Below are positions 17,260 through 26,221 of a DNA stretch of 64,000 nt, in pieces. The notes under the pieces were generated by a model, which had not been told where the DNA came from, searched no databases, and worked only from the letters and a program-made list of their open reading frames with translations. The stretch spans positions 1 to 64,000 of the forward strand of contig CALBGP010000021.1 of NCBI GenBank assembly GCA_937892845.1, given 5' to 3'. This stretch comes from an uncultured Eggerthellaceae bacterium. GTDB taxonomy: Bacteria > Actinomycetota > Coriobacteriia > Coriobacteriales > Eggerthellaceae. Numbering within the stretch: position 1 is the stretch's first letter; every line of letters starts with the position of its first letter. The position numbers and the translations under genes are program-made.

Positions 17260-19173
17260 CTAAACCTCGATCAAGGACGCAACGACGATGGGACGCTGCT
17301 TGATGCGCTCCCAAAGCAGGGAGCGAAGAGAGTCCCGGCATATCTTCTCAAGGTCTTTGCCCTTCGAACCGCGCTCTAAACCGCGGCGCAACGCAACACG
17401 GACGGCGTCCGTTGCTTCGCGGCGAAGTTCCGTGACATCGCCGCCGGTAATACCGCGCATTTCGACGTGAACCGAGCCGAGCAACTTCTTCGAACGCGGA
17501 TCGATGGCGGCCGAAATGAGGGCAACGCCGCTTTCGGAAAGCGACTGGCGCTCATCGAGGATATCTTTGGAGGTATCCCCGACAGACAGGCCATCGACGA
17601 AGACGATGCCGTTCTCGATGATTTCCCCGCGGCGGACGCCATTGCAGGAAAGCTCCAAAGATTCGCCGTTATCGCAGATAAAGATGTTGCGGCGGTCGAC
17701 ACCCGTAGCTTCGGCAAGCTGGGCATGAGCACGCAGGTGCATGGCTTCGCCATGAACGGGCATGAACGCCTTGGGCTGCACGATGGACAGGACCAACTTG
17801 AGCTCCTCAGCGCTGGCATGACCTGAAACATGGACCATGGCACGACGCTTGTCCCAAACATCGGCGCCGATCTTGGCCAGCGAATTCACCACGCGCGTAA
17901 CGGCCTTCTCGTTGCCGGGGACAGGGGTGGCCGAGATGATGACGGTATCCCCCTCTTCAATCTCAATGGTTCGATGCTCGCCGTTGGCAATGCGGGCAAG
18001 GGCGGAAAGCGGTTCTCCCTGGCTACCGGTGCACATGATGACAACCTTGTCGCCGGGGATTCCCTTAAGGTCATAGGCATCGATGAGATCCGTGTCCTGG
18101 ATCTTGAGATAGCCGAGCCTTCGGGCGATATCGGTGTTCTGAACCATGGATCGTCCGGTGACAACCACCTTGCGCCCGTTTGCAACCGCAGCATCGGCGA
18201 TCTGCTGGAGCCTGTGGATGTGGCTGGCGAAGCTGGCGATGATCACGCGGCCCTTGGCATTTTCGATGATGCGGCGCAGATTCTTTCCCACCTCAGCCTC
18301 GGAGGGCGTGAAGCTGGGATTCATGGCATTGGTGCTGTCGGAAAGCATGAGGTCGACGCCGATTCGGCCGAAACGCGACAACGCACCGAAATCGGTATGG
18401 ACCCCATCTATGGGAGTCTGATCGAGCTTGAAGTCGCCCGTGTGCAAAACATTGCCCGCAGGGGACTGCAGGAAATAACCGACGGCGCCGGGAATGCTGT
18501 GATTGACGGCGAAGAAGTCGATGACGAAGCAACCAAGCTTGATCTCATCACCGGCGCTGATCTGATTGAGCTTCGCCTTGACACGATGCTCGTTGAACTT
18601 CCCCTCGATCAAACCGAGGGTCATCTTGGTGCCGAAGATGGGAACCTTGCGGGAAAGGTCCTTCATGAGATAAGGAAGCGCACCGGTATGGTCTTCATGA
18701 CCATGGGTGATGATGATGCCACGGAGCTTATCCTCATGCTCCAGGACGAATGTGTAGTCGGGCAGGATCAAATCGATGCCGGGATGGTCATCATCCGGGA
18801 ACATGAGTCCTGCATCGACCAGGAGCATATCGTCGCCGCATACGAACGCGGTCATGTTCTTGCCGATTCCGTCCAGACCGCCCAAAGGCACGACCTGAAG
18901 TTTAGCAGCCGAGTCCCGCTTCACGGCACTGCGCGCGGTCTCAGCAGATGAACGTCTCGCATTGCGAGTGCGCGGTTTGCCGAAATGCTGCTCGACAGCT
19001 TCGGCCTGGGGCGTGAGCTGAGGACGCTTCTGATCGACGGACACATGCTTGTGAGCGTAGGTCTTCTTCTTGCGCGAACGATTCTGGTTGCCCGGCTGGG
19101 ACGCACCATCGCGCTGATTATCTTTCTTGGGGGCTTGCTGCACATTGGCAGCCGGTTTGTTCTCTGTAGCCAA
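17260..19173 (-). CDS. rnj: RNase J, 5'-3' exo- and endoribonuclease
   Basis: RNase J is a metallo-beta-lactamase nuclease of the beta-CASP group that processes mRNA and rRNA precursors. The metal-binding motif HGHEDH is at residues 157-162, and the beta-CASP and C-terminal domains are complete. At 637 residues it carries about 90 extra basic residues at the N-terminus (Lys/Arg/Gln-rich, probably disordered), as in some actinobacterial forms. The start is TTG, supported by AAAGGAG five bases upstream. Together with RNase Y at 6411-7943, the cell has both main Gram-positive decay nucleases. Confidence 0.95.
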   Translation of the reverse strand: MATENKPAANVQQAPKKDNQRDGASQPGNQNRSRKKKTYAHKHVSVDQKRPQLTPQAEAVEQHFGKPRTRNARRSSAETARSAVKRDSAAKLQVVPLGGLDGIGKNMTAFVCGDDMLLVDAGLMFPDDDHPGIDLILPDYTFVLEHEDKLRGIIITHGHEDHTGALPYLMKDLSRKVPIFGTKMTLGLIEGKFNEHRVKAKLNQISAGDEIKLGCFVIDFFAVNHSIPGAVGYFLQSPAGNVLHTGDFKLDQTPIDGVHTDFGALSRFGRIGVDLMLSDSTNAMNPSFTPSEAEVGKNLRRIIENAKGRVIIASFASHIHRLQQIADAAVANGRKVVVTGRSMVQNTDIARRLGYLKIQDTDLIDAYDLKGIPGDKVVIMCTGSQGEPLSALARIANGEHRTIEIEEGDTVIISATPVPGNEKAVTRVVNSLAKIGADVWDKRRAMVHVSGHASAEELKLVLSIVQPKAFMPVHGEAMHLRAHAQLAEATGVDRRNIFICDNGESLELSCNGVRRGEIIENGIVFVDGLSVGDTSKDILDERQSLSESGVALISAAIDPRSKKLLGSVHVEMRGITGGDVTELRREATDAVRVALRRGLERGSKGKDLEKICRDSLRSLLWERIKQRPIVVASLIEV

Positions 19174-19490
19174 AACACTCCTTTGTCAGATGGCGGATAG
19201 GTAGTCAAAACACGGCAGTACGGCGCAGCTACGGCCGACTGACGTGAACCGATCGGATACATGGACGGGAAAGCGCACAAAGCAGACCCGTCTTGCAAAG
19301 CGGCGCACCTGGCGCCTCGATTCTCAAACGCTCATTGTACTTGATAGGTCATTGCTTCGACAAATCGAGGCAGACTCATATGGAGGTTCAATGGTCGCGG
19401 CTTCAAGGCTTCACTGCAATACCGCCCACACCCTGCTCGAAAAACCAAAGGGGAAGCAGGCAGCTGTCCACGGTCGAACTCCACTCTCCA
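19174..19490. other. Non-coding stretch upstream of RNase J
   Basis: I see no credible gene here; open frames on both strands lack ribosome sites and family features. It holds one promoter-like pair for rnj (19334-19363) and otherwise nothing I recognise. The resulting rnj leader would be about 150 bases long, enough for autoregulatory processing, but no specific structure stands out. Confidence 0.5.
19334..19363 (-). promoter_or_regulatory. Candidate promoter for RNase J
   Basis: On the minus strand TTGTCG (19358-19363) and TACAAT (19334-19339) are 18 bases apart, about 160 bases before the TTG start. Confidence 0.45.
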
Positions 19491-19523
19491 ACCAAAAAGA
19501 GCCGGGCCCTAGGGACCCGGCTC
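19491..19523 (-). terminator. Strong terminator after codB
   Basis: GAGCCGGG and CCCGGCTC arms (19499-19506 and 19516-19523) form a GC-rich hairpin whose inner bases can extend the stem. On the minus strand five Ts follow directly. Confidence 0.9.
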
Positions 19524-19560
19524 CAAAGCGGGTGCAAACTGCGCACCCGATTCAGAATGG

Positions 19561-20883
19561 CTAGAGAACCTGATCGGTTTCCGCAAACTTGACGACGTCG
19601 ACCTTCTTGATGGCGCCGTAGATGCGCATGCCAGCCCAATAGAGAAGACCGGAAAGGATGAGGGACTGAAGACCCGGAATGCCGATTCCGTAGATGCTCG
19701 TGACCTCACCGATGAGGAATCCAATGAGCCAGCAGAGAAGGGCGATCGGGTTCCACTTCTCAACGCGCTTGGGCAGCTCCCCGCTTTCACGCGTTGCCTC
19801 AAGTTCGGGGCGATTGCGCTTGAGCAGGAAGTAGTCCACAACGACGATGCCGGCCACAGGGGGAACGAACACGCCGAGCAGAGTAAGGAAGTTCGTGAAA
19901 TAGTTGATGATGCCGACCATAGACAGAACGGTTCCGATGATGCCGAGGGTCCAGATGACCACGTTACGGCTGACCTTGACGTTGAAGAACGCATTGATCA
20001 TGGTCATAACGCCCAGGCCGGAAGAATACAGGTTGATGTCGTTGAGCTTGACGGTGGAGAAGACGACGATGCACACGCCGATGATGCCGGAGGTGGCAAG
20101 CATGATGTCGACGATATTGTCGGTGCCGGTGGCATGAGCGAGGATGACAGCCAGAAGGTTCATGCCCAGCTCGCCCAGGAACGTGCCGATCAGGGTCATC
20201 CAGAACACCTGCTTGCCGTTGTTGAGGAAGCGGGCATAGTCGGGAGTGCAGATGGCACCGGCAATAAAGCCGCCGGCAACCAAAGTGACCGCAGCGCCGA
20301 AGCCCAGAGCAGGACCCGGGAACGAATTGAACAGATCGATGGAACCGTGATCGCCCAAGACGATGACGGAAGACCAGACGACGACGATGATGAAAAGCGG
20401 GACGAACACCGTGGCGAACTTGGCGATGGCCTTGATGCCGAACACGACCAGGACCGTGATGCTGATACCGGTGATGGCAGCCCAGATGGGATAGTTGAAC
20501 AGGCCGGTGATGTCATACATGCCTTCACCGAAGACGGAGTTCTGAACGCTGAACCAACCGACCATGGAGATGGCCACAACGCCGCCGAACAGAGCAGAGC
20601 CCATCTTGCCCAAACCGCACCAACGGGTCAGCAGACTGGTGGACAGACCCTCACGAGCGGCAGCGGTGCCGATGGCCCAGCTGACCACCTGCAAAAGGAC
20701 CGAACCCAACATGGTGGCCCAGAAAGCCCCCCAAAACGTCATGCCGAATCCGAGAGCAGCGCCAAGCATCAGCTGAGAAACGCAGCAGATGGCTCCGATT
20801 CGAATGAAGAGAATCTCCCAAAGCGGCCGCTTCGCTTCCTGCGGCACACGCGACAGGGAGTAGTCGTTGTCGTTGCTTGCCAT
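19561..20883 (-). CDS. codB: CodB-like cytosine/purine permease (NCS1 family)
   Basis: This is a 440-residue protein with about 12 transmembrane segments. The N-terminal motif PLWEILFIRIG and the GWFSVQNSVFG segment are typical of NCS1 cytosine permeases, which import cytosine with cations. I start at the ATG after AAAAGGATATCGT. No cytosine deaminase gene lies next to it; the nearest related enzyme is adenine deaminase at 26222-28027, so another nucleobase substrate is possible. It forms its own transcription unit with a -10 hexamer upstream and a strong terminator. Confidence 0.9.
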   Translation of the reverse strand: MASNDNDYSLSRVPQEAKRPLWEILFIRIGAICCVSQLMLGAALGFGMTFWGAFWATMLGSVLLQVVSWAIGTAAAREGLSTSLLTRWCGLGKMGSALFGGVVAISMVGWFSVQNSVFGEGMYDITGLFNYPIWAAITGISITVLVVFGIKAIAKFATVFVPLFIIVVVWSSVIVLGDHGSIDLFNSFPGPALGFGAAVTLVAGGFIAGAICTPDYARFLNNGKQVFWMTLIGTFLGELGMNLLAVILAHATGTDNIVDIMLATSGIIGVCIVVFSTVKLNDINLYSSGLGVMTMINAFFNVKVSRNVVIWTLGIIGTVLSMVGIINYFTNFLTLLGVFVPPVAGIVVVDYFLLKRNRPELEATRESGELPKRVEKWNPIALLCWLIGFLIGEVTSIYGIGIPGLQSLILSGLLYWAGMRIYGAIKKVDVVKFAETDQVL

Positions 20884-20969
20884 ACGATATCCTTTTCCCG
20901 TTTCCATTACGAAGGCCCGAAGGGTTCTCGCGCGATACCCTGCAGAGCCGTGAAGATTCGGGCATTATA
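20884..20969 (-). promoter_or_regulatory. codB -10 element and leader with a possible hairpin
   Basis: A perfect TATAAT lies at 20964-20969 on the minus strand, without a clear -35. The leader of about 75 bases contains AGGGT and ACCCT arms that could form a small hairpin ahead of the ribosome site. I do not recognise a known riboswitch. Confidence 0.35.
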
Positions 20970-21064
20970 CTCCAACACACTAAAGTGCCATACTGAAAAT
21001 TGAAGGAATTACGGCAGCTGGCACGCGAATAGGGCAACGGAGACTGAATCCCGGCTGCGATTCG

Positions 21065-21988
21065 CTAAAGATTGCGCGCGATCTCCTCGAGACGGCGTAC
21101 GCGATGGTATACGGCGCTCTTCGAAAGAGGCGGGTTCGCGCGCTCGCCAAGCTCCTTGAGGCTGGCGTCCGGGTTTTGGAGTCTCAGCTTGACGAACTCC
21201 TGCAAGCCCGCCGGAAGCTCCGCAACCTTGCCGCTCTCGGCAAGCTTTCGAATGCTGACTATCTGATCGATAGCGGCCTCGGCGCTTTTCGCTTGGTTCG
21301 CCACTTCGGCATTCACACGGCGATTGATATCGTTGCGAACGCTTTTGCGGACCCTCTCGTTCGCCATGGCCAGCGCGCACTGGTATGCACCGGTCAAAGC
21401 GAGAAACTCCGAAATGGCCTCCCCGCTTTTCAGATACACCGTATAGGAATTGCGCCTGCGAAGGATCCTGGCAGAGATTTCGCGCTCAGCAAGCAAGCGC
21501 ACGATGTCGTCTGCCTGTTCGGCGCTTTCCATCGTGATTTCGAAATGAAAGTCGCCGCGGGGCTCTGAGATGAAACCGCTTCCCAAAAACGCACCGCGCA
21601 GATAGGCGGCGGCACAGCAGTTCTTCTCCACGAGATGGCTTTCGATGCCCAGCTCAAGACCATGGTCGCCAAGCACCCCCAGATCGTGGAGCGCTTCCTC
21701 GATGCCGGCCTGCGCAGGGACGGTGATCAGGTAGTTCGGTGTTTTATGGAGAACGCTGCGCCGCACGGTCAGCTCCGTCTTGAGGCTGTAGATGGTGTGC
21801 AGCAATCTGATGATCAGACGTGCAACCGAACTGATTTCTGTGGCAATCTCCAAACGGTAGCCACGCCCTCCGGACAAGAACAGAGTTCCCTCGATGCGCA
21901 CAAGCGCCGCAAGAACGGCCTTATCGCAATGCGAGCATTCAGGCATGACGCGGGCAAGCTCGTCTTTGACATCTGAAGTAAAGGACAT
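21065..21988 (-). CDS. whiA: WhiA, DNA-binding protein with LAGLIDADG-like fold
   Basis: WhiA has an N-terminal homing-endonuclease-like domain that lacks catalytic function and a C-terminal helix-turn-helix (the LKELGERANPPLSKSAVYHR motif near residues 270-290). In Streptomyces it activates sporulation and division genes, and in Bacillus it supports division and segregation. The 307-residue length is normal. It lies 22 bases after yvcK in the conserved uvrC-rapZ-yvcK-whiA order. An AGGATTTCCG site precedes the ATG. Confidence 0.97.
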   Translation of the reverse strand: MSFTSDVKDELARVMPECSHCDKAVLAALVRIEGTLFLSGGRGYRLEIATEISSVARLIIRLLHTIYSLKTELTVRRSVLHKTPNYLITVPAQAGIEEALHDLGVLGDHGLELGIESHLVEKNCCAAAYLRGAFLGSGFISEPRGDFHFEITMESAEQADDIVRLLAEREISARILRRRNSYTVYLKSGEAISEFLALTGAYQCALAMANERVRKSVRNDINRRVNAEVANQAKSAEAAIDQIVSIRKLAESGKVAELPAGLQEFVKLRLQNPDASLKELGERANPPLSKSAVYHRVRRLEEIARNL

Positions 21989-22010
21989 CGGAAATCCTGA
22001 CAGGTCGAAA

Positions 22011-23174
22011 TCAACGGATGGAAATGTGGGACTCCGGGCTTATCCGGCGGGACAGAGAAAGCTTGACCACGGTACCGAATGCAGCACGCAAAGCCTCCGG
22101 ATCATGCCACGTCGGCTGAACGGGGTCCTCCAGGTCCCGGACGAGCACGGTGGTCCCACGAGAATGGATGGCCTCCACGTCTTTGTAGTCGACATACACG
22201 CGGCGGATTCCCCTTTCCTCCCATGGCGATGGGGCGGGAGAAGACTCCGTCGTCGCGGCCATGTGCGCATGCACGGCGCTCACCATGCGATCCATGCGGC
22301 TTTCGGGGATGAGCGCATCGGGACTGTGGATGAGCATAAAGTCAATGCAGCCCTCCATGCCGTGGCTCGCAAGTGCCTCGTAATGTTCCCGAGCCGAAAG
22401 CCCCCAAGTCTCCCCTTGCATGTCAGCCAGCGAGCACACGAAAACCGTTGCACCCTTCGAAGCGCGGATGGCATCGACGATACCCGGCACCAGCAGATTC
22501 GGGATGATGCTCGTGAACAGGGACCCCGGCCCCAAGACGATGAGGTCCGCCTCTTCGATAGCCTTGACAGCGGGCTCATAGGCGGTGATGGGGCCATCGG
22601 ATTCCAGCCAGACGCGCGAAAGCGCGGTTTTGGACTTGCAAACCGTCGCCTGCCCCTCCAGCAAAGCACCGTCGCATGTACGTCCGCTCAGCCTGACCTT
22701 CTCCAAGGTGGATGGAAATACGTCCCCGCGCGCATTGAGCAGCTTTCCGCAGATGGAGATGGCTTCGGGAAACGAGCCCGTCGCATCCTCGAGCGCCGAA
22801 AGCATGAGATTGCCCAGTGTGTGGTTTCGGGCGAAGGAGAAGCGGTACTTGAATGCCTTGGTCAAAGGATCATCGGGGTTTGCGGCCATGGCGGCCAGGC
22901 ACTTGCGTATGTCGCCGGGAGGAAGCACGCCCGCCTCCTCGCGCAGTATTCCGGTGGAACCGCCATCGTCGGCCATAGCGACAACAGCGGATGTCTTTGC
23001 CCCAAGGCTCAGCAAGGTGCGGATGGACACCGGAGCCCCCGTGCCTCCGCCGATGACGACAGCCTTGAGCTGACCTGAGGTGGCACCGAATATCTGCGGG
23101 GTCTTCTCTATTTTGGAGAACAGCCGGGCGAAAGCGGCTGTCTGAGCGGGATCGTGGGTGAAGGGGGCGGTCAT
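22011..23174 (-). CDS. yvcK: YvcK/CofD-like UDP-sugar-binding envelope regulator
   Basis: The 387-residue protein has the family motif VIGGGTGAPV near residue 40, the ADDGGSTG motif near 69 and the LPPGDIRKCL motif. YvcK proteins bind UDP-GlcNAc and help balance carbon flow into the cell wall; they share a fold with CofD but do not make F420. The ATG overlaps the rapZ stop by one base, so the two are coupled. The first 35 residues precede the usual family start. Confidence 0.95.
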   Translation of the reverse strand: MTAPFTHDPAQTAAFARLFSKIEKTPQIFGATSGQLKAVVIGGGTGAPVSIRTLLSLGAKTSAVVAMADDGGSTGILREEAGVLPPGDIRKCLAAMAANPDDPLTKAFKYRFSFARNHTLGNLMLSALEDATGSFPEAISICGKLLNARGDVFPSTLEKVRLSGRTCDGALLEGQATVCKSKTALSRVWLESDGPITAYEPAVKAIEEADLIVLGPGSLFTSIIPNLLVPGIVDAIRASKGATVFVCSLADMQGETWGLSAREHYEALASHGMEGCIDFMLIHSPDALIPESRMDRMVSAVHAHMAATTESSPAPSPWEERGIRRVYVDYKDVEAIHSRGTTVLVRDLEDPVQPTWHDPEALRAAFGTVVKLSLSRRISPESHISIR

Positions 23175-24103
23175 CAGCGCACCGCCGCCGACTCGTCAGG
23201 GGAAAGCGCACGAACCACCGATTCGGCAAGCGCGAGATCGCGGTGGGCAACGCTCACGCGATAGCCTTTGTTCTTGAGATAATCGCCCGTGGCCTCGGCA
23301 AGCGCAACGCTTCGATGCTGGCCGCCCGTGCACCCGACGGCGATGGCAAGCTGCTGCTTTCCCTCCGAAACATATCCGGGCATGACGACATCGAGAAGAG
23401 CCTTCCAGTTCTTGAGAAACTCCGCCGTCTCATCACGCAGAATCACGAAGTCACGCACGCGCGCATCGAGACCGGTCAGAGGACGAAGCTCGGGGTCGTA
23501 ATACGGATTGGGCAGGAAACGCACATCTATGACGATGTCGGCATCCAGCGGCGAGCCATGCTTGAAACCGAAGGAATACACCGTCACCGCAAGCCCTTCG
23601 CGGGCGGAGCGGTCGGAAAACGAATCATGGAGCCTTGAGCGCAGCTGCATGGGCATGATATCGGTGGTGTCTATCACATCCCAGGCAACATCCTTGATGC
23701 GGGCAAGCAGCTCACGTTCGGCCTTGATGCCCTGGGCGATGGTCATCCCCTCGCCGCAAAGCGGATGCATGCGCCTGCTGGCTTTGTAGCGCGCAACGAG
23801 CTTGCCATCATCCGCATCGAGGAAGATGATGCGGAAATCAACTCCCTCGGCACGGAGCTGATCGAGCTGGAAGACAAGATCGAAGAAAAACTCCTTGTTG
23901 CGGGCGTCGCACACAACGGCCAGCTTATGCGGCGTGGCGCCATCAGCCGATTTCGCCATGGAAATCAGATCAGGCAGGAGCCCAGCGGGCAGGTTGTCTA
24001 TGCAGTAATATCCCATATCCTCGAACGCATGCATGGCCTCCGTTCGCCCGGCACCGCTCATGCCGGTTATAAGAACCAGTTCGGGGTTGTCCGCATCGGT
24101 CAT
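23174..24103 (-). CDS. rapZ: RapZ, P-loop nucleotide-binding protein
   Basis: The Walker A motif GMSGAGRT is near residues 14-21, followed by AFEDMGYYCIDNLP. The C-terminal half contains the GCTGGQHRSVALAE motif. In Escherichia coli RapZ senses glucosamine-6-phosphate and guides RNase E to the GlmZ RNA; in Gram-positives the role is less clear, though the link to yvcK points to cell-wall precursor control. The Walker lysine is replaced by arginine, which is common in this family. The start overlaps the uvrC stop as ATGA. Confidence 0.95.
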   Translation of the reverse strand: MTDADNPELVLITGMSGAGRTEAMHAFEDMGYYCIDNLPAGLLPDLISMAKSADGATPHKLAVVCDARNKEFFFDLVFQLDQLRAEGVDFRIIFLDADDGKLVARYKASRRMHPLCGEGMTIAQGIKAERELLARIKDVAWDVIDTTDIMPMQLRSRLHDSFSDRSAREGLAVTVYSFGFKHGSPLDADIVIDVRFLPNPYYDPELRPLTGLDARVRDFVILRDETAEFLKNWKALLDVVMPGYVSEGKQQLAIAVGCTGGQHRSVALAEATGDYLKNKGYRVSVAHRDLALAESVVRALSPDESAAVR

Positions 24104-26067
24104 AAACGCTCCTCACTCATTTGGCGCTCCTCATTATACTGCGACAGCACCGCATAGACCTCTTCGGCCACATCTTCCGGAACCACCCCTGCCGCTTTTA
24201 TTTCATCCAGAGCGGCGCTTCGCAACTTCCTGAAGCCTCCCATGGCTGCAAGCAGGGCCTTCTTACGGACTGGTCCCAGACCCACAACCTCATCGAGGAT
24301 GGATTTCGTCATGGCCTTGCCGCGCAGCTCCCGGTGGAACGTGATGGCGAAGCGATGGCTCTCATCGCGGACGTGCTTGACAAGGTACAGAGAGCTCGAT
24401 CCGCTGGGCAGCACCACCGGGCCGCTGTCCTGCCACGGGACGAAAAGCTCCTCATCCCGCTTGGCAAGGCCGCACACGGGGATATCATCCACGCCCAGTT
24501 CGGCGAGCTTGGCCAAAGCCGCGGACAGCTGAGGTTTGCCGCCGTCCAAAATGAGCAGGTCGGGCTTGGACCCGAACCGTTCATCGGCCATGCGCTCGGG
24601 CGCGTAGCGCCTACCGAGCACCTCCTGCATGCTCAAAAAGTCATTAGCCTCGTCAAGCGGCGTTTTGATCTTGAAGCGGCGGTACTGATTCTTATCAGGC
24701 CGGCCGCCTGTGAACACCACCATGGACGCAACGGTATGCTTTCCATGGATGGTGGAGATGTCGAAGCACTCGATGCGCATGGGAGGAGCATCGAGTGCCA
24801 ACGCGCTTTCGAGTTGCAGAAGCGCCTCGTTGATGCGTTTGTCCTCATAGTTCGTGCGAACTTTGTACCGGTTGAGGGTATGGGACGCATTTTTGCGCGC
24901 CATTTCCAACAGCTCGTATTTCTCACCGCGCGAAGGGGCCGTGAAACGCACCTTGGCCCCATGCTTGCTTGCAAGCTTGCCGGTCAACCACTCGGACATG
25001 GCCTGCTCGTCTTCGGGCAGCTCCTCAACGATTACCTCGCGGGGAATGGAAGTGGTTGCATCGTAGTAGCGCAGAAGGAAGCTTCGCAGCAGATCCTGAT
25101 CGGGGACATCGTTGCCGCGGTCCAAAACGAATTCGTTGCCGTTGATGATGCGCCCTTCTCTGATCTGGAATACATGAACGCCGGCGATGGTTTCCTCCCG
25201 GTGAATTCCCACCACGTCCGCATCGAGGTTGCGCGAAGACACGGCATGCTGCCTGTCATCAAGGGACTCGATGGTTTCGATGCGGGACTTGATGCGCCCG
25301 GCGCGCTCGAAATCCAGCTCAAAGGCGGCTTGCATCATCTCCGATCTGAGCTCTTCGATGAATTCGCCATGATGCCCCGACAAAAACCGCTCTATGCGGC
25401 GCACATTCTCGGCGTATTCCTCCGGCGTGATCCACCCGCAGCACGCTCCCGGACCCAAACCCACATGGGCATCGAAGCAGGGTTTGCTGCCCTGCTCGGA
25501 GAGAAAGGCCGAAAGATCGCCGGCATCCAGCTTGCGCTTCATGCGCCGCCACTGCTCGCATTTTCCGCTGCATATGGGGACGACGCGTCGTGCGATATCC
25601 ACCATGTCGCGAGCCGCCCGGCTATCGGTGTAAGGGCCGAAGTAACGCGTTTCGGGAACGTGCTTCTCGCGCGTGTACTTGATAACGGGGAAAACGTCGC
25701 CTTTCGTGAGCGCGATGAACGGATAGCTTTTATCATCCTTGAAGTCCGCATTGAAAAACGGAGAGTACTGCTTGATGAGATTCTTTTCCAGCACAAGAGA
25801 TTCGTGCTCGTTATCGACGACCACGTAATCGAAGGAGGCTATCTGGCTGAGCATGAGGGGGATCTTCGCCCGTTCATCCTGACCCATGACATATTGCTTC
25901 ATACGCGCGCGCAGCTGCTTCGCCTTGCCCACATAGATGACCTGCCCCGAGGCATCTTTCCACAGATAGACGCCCGGCAATGCCGGGACGCTGGCCAGCT
26001 GGCGCTTGATCGATTCGATGCGTTGTTCGCAAGCGGCGGTATCTATGCTGTGAGATGCGGTATCCAT
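24100..26067 (-). CDS. uvrC: UvrC, excinuclease ABC subunit C
   Basis: UvrC makes both incisions in nucleotide excision repair. The 655-residue protein has an N-terminal GIY-YIG domain (about 20-100), a UvrB-binding UVR motif (about 210-245), an RNase H-like endonuclease domain and C-terminal helix-hairpin-helix repeats. I start at the ATG preceded by TATAAT and seven bases. There is no ribosome site, and an upstream open extension of 103 codons bears no resemblance to UvrC. Translation may be leaderless. No LexA box is seen, unlike uvrA. Confidence 0.95.
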   Translation of the reverse strand: MDTASHSIDTAACEQRIESIKRQLASVPALPGVYLWKDASGQVIYVGKAKQLRARMKQYVMGQDERAKIPLMLSQIASFDYVVVDNEHESLVLEKNLIKQYSPFFNADFKDDKSYPFIALTKGDVFPVIKYTREKHVPETRYFGPYTDSRAARDMVDIARRVVPICSGKCEQWRRMKRKLDAGDLSAFLSEQGSKPCFDAHVGLGPGACCGWITPEEYAENVRRIERFLSGHHGEFIEELRSEMMQAAFELDFERAGRIKSRIETIESLDDRQHAVSSRNLDADVVGIHREETIAGVHVFQIREGRIINGNEFVLDRGNDVPDQDLLRSFLLRYYDATTSIPREVIVEELPEDEQAMSEWLTGKLASKHGAKVRFTAPSRGEKYELLEMARKNASHTLNRYKVRTNYEDKRINEALLQLESALALDAPPMRIECFDISTIHGKHTVASMVVFTGGRPDKNQYRRFKIKTPLDEANDFLSMQEVLGRRYAPERMADERFGSKPDLLILDGGKPQLSAALAKLAELGVDDIPVCGLAKRDEELFVPWQDSGPVVLPSGSSSLYLVKHVRDESHRFAITFHRELRGKAMTKSILDEVVGLGPVRKKALLAAMGGFRKLRSAALDEIKAAGVVPEDVAEEVYAVLSQYNEERQMSEERL

Positions 26068-26074
26068 GGCCGGA

Positions 26075-26080
26075 ATTATA
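26075..26080 (-). promoter_or_regulatory. uvrC -10 element, possibly giving a leaderless mRNA
   Basis: TATAAT on the minus strand ends exactly seven bases before the ATG, the usual distance from -10 to the first transcribed base. No -35 consensus or ribosome site is present. Confidence 0.5.
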
Positions 26081-26221
26081 AAGCATACCGACATCATGGA
26101 GACGCAGAGGCCGAAGGGTCCATGACGGTGGCATAATGCAACCCAGCACAACCATCTCGAAGCCTGCGCACCCGCAGAATACACGGGCTCGCAGAAGAGG
26201 TTCCGATCCCAAGGAGGCACC

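Noticed and set aside
19244..19592. Two overlapping plus-strand open frames of about 100 codons
   Set aside because: They lack ribosome sites and family features and include the codB terminator hairpin.
24121..26136. Open frame of 671 codons on the plus strand
   Set aside because: It is exactly antisense to uvrC, has no recognisable domain and arises from codon bias of the real gene.
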